Assembly (NCBI GenBank): GCA_947448095.1
Contig: CANFNN010000176.1
Span: forward strand, 1-6,256
DNA length: 6,256 nucleotides
Source of the DNA: Bacteriovoracaceae bacterium
Lineage (GTDB): Bacteria > Bdellovibrionota > Bacteriovoracia > Bacteriovoracales > Bacteriovoracaceae
Direction of reading: 5' to 3'
Positions within the stretch are counted from its first letter, which is position 1; the number at the start of each line of letters is the position of its first letter. Shown piece by piece: positions 5,517 to 6,256 of this stretch. Below the pieces are notes generated by a model, which had not been told where the DNA came from, made no database searches, and saw only the letters and a list, made by a program, of their open reading frames with translations. The position numbers and the translations under genes are program-made.

Positions 5517-6256
5517 TTACCAGCTTCTTCTGACTTGACCAACTCGGATAATAATTTGAGAAACAAAAACATCTCCGCGCACTAACAAAGTAAGATCTCC
5601 CTGGACTTCTTCCATCGTTCCTAGGGGAAGTGGAGTTACGCCTTGTAATTCAGAGATCGTTTTTACTTCGCTGATGATTCGGTTATTCATACCAACTTGA
5701 ACAGTGGCACTTCTTCCTCTCAGCACTTGGCCTTGAACTGCAATTCTTTCAATTTGTGCCCCTTCTAAAGATATTCCTAGTTGCTGTTGAACCAGTTGCT
5801 TAAGGTTAATTTCTGCTGACATACGAACGTCTTGTCGAAGATCAAGCTTAATTAGTTGTCCGCTCATGGCCGACATATCTTGACGGCGCACTCGAGAACT
5901 TTCTGCCAAAACAGTGATGGTATCGATCAGCATATCATCAGAAGCCGAGATCTCTAGATCATCCAGGCGACTTTGGGCCGGAAGAAGAATCGTCACAGAA
6001 CTTAATTGTCTTTGAATGATTTGATTCGAAATCATTCTTCCGCGAGAGGAGATTTGAATCATCGCAGGGTTTCTTAACGAAGAAGCAAAAAGAGTTATTG
6101 AGTTCGCATTAAGATCCATGGACTCACTCATGGAGAGTCTTAAGAGCTCAGAGACTCGGCGCACTTCACGCATACGAAGTGATTGAGAAATTCTTTGAGT
6201 GATAACTTGAGAAGGCGCTTGTTGACCGTATCCGCCTTGAGCAGAACCCTGCTGAC
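5517..6256 (-). CDS. Beta-strand-rich protein of unknown family, C-terminal 246 codons (5' end outside window)
   Basis: I do not recognise the family. The reading frame stays open to the right edge, so the first methionine visible inside (6173) is probably internal. The 28 codons upstream of it also look coding and hold a Gln/Gly-rich, low-complexity stretch (QQGSAQGGYGQQ) like a flexible linker. The remainder alternates polar and hydrophobic residues in short strands and has no cysteine and no obvious membrane segment. Two stretches resemble each other: residues 26-65 counted from the internal Met (ITLFASSLRNPAMIQISSRG onward) and 144-184 (IAVQGQVLRGRSATVQVGMN onward). Each contains a (R/N)xR(M/I)IS core and ends in VTxLP-like residues, suggesting an internal duplication of a beta domain. 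It ends in RVGQVRRSW before TAA and is followed by a terminator hairpin. Composition suits an envelope or surface-associated protein, but the N-terminus, where a signal peptide would be, is not visible. Confidence 0.75.
   Translation of the reverse strand, partial: QQGSAQGGYGQQAPSQVITQRISQSLRMREVRRVSELLRLSMSESMDLNANSITLFASSLRNPAMIQISSRGRMISNQIIQRQLSSVTILLPAQSRLDDLEISASDDMLIDTITVLAESSRVRRQDMSAMSGQLIKLDLRQDVRMSAEINLKQLVQQQLGISLEGAQIERIAVQGQVLRGRSATVQVGMNNRIISEVKTISELQGVTPLPLGTMEEVQGDLTLLVRGDVFVSQIIIRVGQVRRSW

Overview
The window is AT-leaning, gene-dense bacterial chromosome. Its gene content (an ABC1/UbiB-type kinase, an SfsA nuclease, a NadD-like nucleotidylyltransferase, three proteins with Sec signal peptides) and its signals (-10/-35 boxes, Shine-Dalgarno sites, rho-independent hairpins) fit a Gram-negative bacterium. 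The number of unfamiliar secreted proteins gives me an impression of Bdellovibrionota/Bacteriovoracia or a similar proteobacterial-type lineage. That is an impression only; no sequence here fixes the taxon.

Layout from left to right. Positions 1-493, minus strand: the N-terminal 164 residues of an ABC1/AarF/UbiB-family atypical kinase, starting at GTG and running off the left edge. Positions 630-3126, plus strand: a divergent two-gene operon. It encodes a 426-residue secreted or membrane-tethered protein of unknown family, followed after a single base by a 404-residue secreted zinc metallopeptidase-like protein (HEYSH plus a downstream EGMAD glutamate). Positions 3264-3863, plus strand: a separate gene for a 199-residue protein with a signal peptide, a hydrophobic segment and a striking Tyr/Cys-rich tail built of about 2.5 tandem units. 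A strong UUCG-loop terminator follows it.

The right half is on the minus strand and read leftward. The last about 246 codons of a beta-strand-rich unknown protein (5517-6256, 5' end outside the window) end at a terminator hairpin. Next comes sfsA (5400-4702), preceded by a promoter-like sequence and a perfect 10-bp inverted repeat that contains its ribosome binding site. One base after sfsA stops, a NadD-like gene starts (4700-3906). It carries an extra N-terminal region and lacks the usual C-terminal tail, and it converges on the terminator of the Tyr/Cys-rich gene.

The genes form at least five transcription units and do not make one obvious pathway. The two pairs likely to be co-expressed are the unknown secreted protein with the metallopeptidase, and sfsA with the nadD-like gene. 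The least familiar element is the Tyr/Cys repeat protein at 3264-3863. No tRNA, rRNA, CRISPR array, insertion sequence or attachment site was seen.
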